The notes beneath the pieces are model-generated. The model was not told the DNA's origin. It did no database searches and worked only from the letters and a program-made list of their open reading frames with translations. A stretch of 55,084 nt of DNA, taken from positions 1-55,084 of the forward strand of contig NZ_RRYT01000030.1 of NCBI RefSeq assembly GCF_006363815.1. Direction: 5' to 3'. Positions 53,871 to 55,084 of the stretch are shown here, one piece after another. Made by a program: the position numbers and the translations under genes. Position 1 is the first letter of the stretch. Every line of letters starts with the position of its first letter. The stretch is from Thermomonospora catenispora (lineage in GTDB: Bacteria > Actinomycetota > Actinomycetes > Streptosporangiales > Streptosporangiaceae).

Positions 53871-54572
53871 TCAGATCTTGCGGAGGACGGCGACCACGCG
53901 GCCCAGGATGGAGGCCTCGTCCCCGGGGATGGGGTCGTAGGCGGCGTTCTGCGGCATCAGCCAGACGTGGCCGTCCTTGCGCTTGAAGGTCTTGACGGTG
54001 GCCTCGCCGTCGATCATGGCGGCGACGATGTCGCCGTTCTCGGCGACCGGCTGCTGCCGCACCACCACCCAGTCGCCGTCGGCGATGGCGGCGTCGATCA
54101 TCGAGTCGCCGGAGACCTTGAGCAGGAAGTGGGTGCCCTCGCCGACCAGCTGCCGGGGGAGGGTGAACACGTCCTCCACGCTCTCCTCGGCCAAGATGGG
54201 CCCGCCGGCGGCGATCCGCCCCACCAAGGGCACCAAGGCGGGGGCGGGAACCTCCTCCCGCCCGGTAGAGTCCTCTACGGACTGCGAAGCGGTGCCCCGG
54301 AAACGGTCCGGTGCGGCACCGGGCATGCGGACCTCCACGGCGCGCGGGCGGTTGGGATCGCGCCGCAGGAAGCCCTTGCGCTGCAGGGTCCGCAGCTGGT
54401 GGGACACGCTGGAGGTGCTGGTCAGCCCGACGGCTTCACCGATCTCCCGCATCGACGGGGGATAGCCGCGCCGCTGCACCGAGTCCCGGATCACCTCGAG
54501 CACCATCCGCTGGCGCGGGGTGAGACCGCTCTCGTCCATCGGCCCGTCGGGCATCTCCCGGACCTTGCTCAT
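53871..54572 (-). CDS. lexA: LexA repressor
   Basis: 233 residues. Winged helix at about 20-80 ([38 protein letters not shown]). Self-cleavage site Ala122-Gly123 in GRIAAGGPI, with catalytic dyad Ser157 (SGDSM) and Lys194 (ATVKTFK). Represses SOS genes until RecA-ssDNA triggers cleavage. It is likely autoregulated through the site at 54677. Divergent from an SOS-linked gene. Confidence 0.95.
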   Translation of the reverse strand: MSKVREMPDGPMDESGLTPRQRMVLEVIRDSVQRRGYPPSMREIGEAVGLTSTSSVSHQLRTLQRKGFLRRDPNRPRAVEVRMPGAAPDRFRGTASQSVEDSTGREEVPAPALVPLVGRIAAGGPILAEESVEDVFTLPRQLVGEGTHFLLKVSGDSMIDAAIADGDWVVVRQQPVAENGDIVAAMIDGEATVKTFKRKDGHVWLMPQNAAYDPIPGDEASILGRVVAVLRKI

Positions 54573-54676
54573 CGCTCTGACCGCCTCCTGGGCGCCGGGC
54601 GTGCCCGACTGACCGGCACGCCACCCGTACGGGGACCTCGCTCCTGGCAGGCACGTTAGCGCGGATCCCGCTGATG

Positions 54677-54694
54677 ATCAAACAATTGTTCGAA
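54677..54694 (-). promoter_or_regulatory. SOS box of lexA
   Basis: Read leftward, TTCGAACAATTGTTTGAT matches the actinobacterial TCGAAC-N4-GTTCGA consensus with one mismatch, about 105 bp upstream of lexA. Confidence 0.75.
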
Positions 54695-54757
54695 GAAACC
54701 GGCGTGTTCCTCTCGCCTCTTTCGACGCCCTGCGCTACATATCGTACATCCGTTCGA

Positions 54758-54773
54758 TCGAACTGGCATTCGA
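54758..54773 (+). promoter_or_regulatory. SOS box of the divergent gene
   Basis: TCGAACTGGCATTCGA matches TCGAAC-N4-GTTCGA with one mismatch, 22 bp before the ATG at 54796. Confidence 0.65.
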
Positions 54774-54795
54774 ATCCCTCGATCGGAGGCCACGC

Positions 54796-55084
54796 ATGGC
54801 GAGCCTGACCCGGATCACGCCCACCGGCCGTTCGATGCGCACCCGCAAGCACCTCGTCCTCCTCCCCGGCGGCGACGCCGCCTCTTCCGCCTCTTCCTCC
54901 TCTTCTTCCTCCTCCTCCCAGAGCTGCGCCCCCTCCCGCCGCGCCCCACGCGGCGCCGACCCCGCCGCGTCCCAGGGCGGCCCGGACCAGGCGTCGCCGC
55001 GCCGTCGCCCCGCCGCGCCCCATGCGGCGCCGACGCCGCCCCCCGCCCGCGACGGGGAGGGCGCCGGCGCCCGCGGCTCGTGCG
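54796..55084 (+). CDS. Partial gene divergent from lexA, probable SOS-induced cell-division suppressor
   Basis: Open from the ATG at 54796 (GGAGG eight bases upstream) to the window end, at least 96 residues. The visible part begins MASLTRITPTGRSMRTRKHL, then a poly-Ser tract (about 31-41) and Pro/Arg/Ala-rich sequence, with no membrane helix yet. In M. tuberculosis (Rv2719c/ChiZ) and Corynebacterium (DivS) the gene divergent from lexA is an SOS-induced division inhibitor, often with LysM. That identity is inferred from position and the SOS box; the diagnostic domains lie beyond the window. Confidence 0.55.
   Translation, partial: MASLTRITPTGRSMRTRKHLVLLPGGDAASSASSSSSSSSSQSCAPSRRAPRGADPAASQGGPDQASPRRRPAAPHAAPTPPPARDGEGAGARGSC

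Overview
This is a high-GC actinobacterial chromosome segment. The evidence is GTG/TTG starts, ATGA/TGATG gene overlaps, a complete mce operon, DUF397, DUF4192 and DUF1707 proteins, an actinobacterial-type LexA and a tmsAB pair for 10-methyl branched fatty acids. The combination fits Thermomonosporaceae (Thermomonospora/Actinomadura type). The species is inferred from gene content and was not confirmed by any search.

Layout. 105-1741: a TetR regulator and an AurF-like diiron oxygenase, with a palindromic operator in front. 2303-3538: a Pro-rich membrane-anchored exported protein. 3690-6468: two paralogous PucR/CdaR-type regulators. 6469-7954: about 1.5 kb without a convincing gene. 7955-14067: a family of exported proteins, made of two intact small four-cysteine proteins, a third copy killed by two nonsense codons, a 691-residue three-domain protein, and a 212-residue single-domain protein. 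The large protein carries the small-protein domain at its C-terminus and the 212-residue-protein domain in its middle. 14253-14674: a DUF397 protein and a small coupled ORF.

15004-27730 is one long mce lipid-import operon: ATPase, two YrbE permeases, MceA-F, and four Mce-associated proteins that look like a duplicated two-gene unit (A-B-A'-B'). Nearly every junction overlaps, which implies one transcript. A 12-bp TAC-N6-GTA element in nearly the same sequence context lies in front of both the mce operon and the 691-residue exported protein, suggesting co-regulation of envelope functions.

27758-39134 and beyond hold an AlaT-type aminotransferase, a DinG-like helicase, a membrane-anchored penicillin-acylase-family Ntn hydrolase, a DUF4192 protein, a small conserved protein, a DUF1707/DUF4870 membrane protein, the tmsA-tmsB operon (37767-40449), an ECF-type sigma factor with a coupled membrane protein, an HRP1-like CBS protein, a methyltransferase, an epoxide-hydrolase-like enzyme, a cytochrome P450 and an acyl-CoA ligase. 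Lipid uptake (mce), activation (ligase), oxidation (P450) and modification (tms) therefore dominate the window.

48930-55084 contains leuS, preceded by a probable ribosome-mediated attenuator: a leaderless 11-codon peptide with three consecutive Leu codons, a stem and a terminator-like hairpin. A secreted metal-dependent hydrolase follows, then lexA. Divergent from lexA is a gene cut by the window end whose position matches SOS-induced cell-division suppressors. Two SOS-box-like sites lie between them. Several intergenic gaps are filled with degenerate GC-rich direct repeats.
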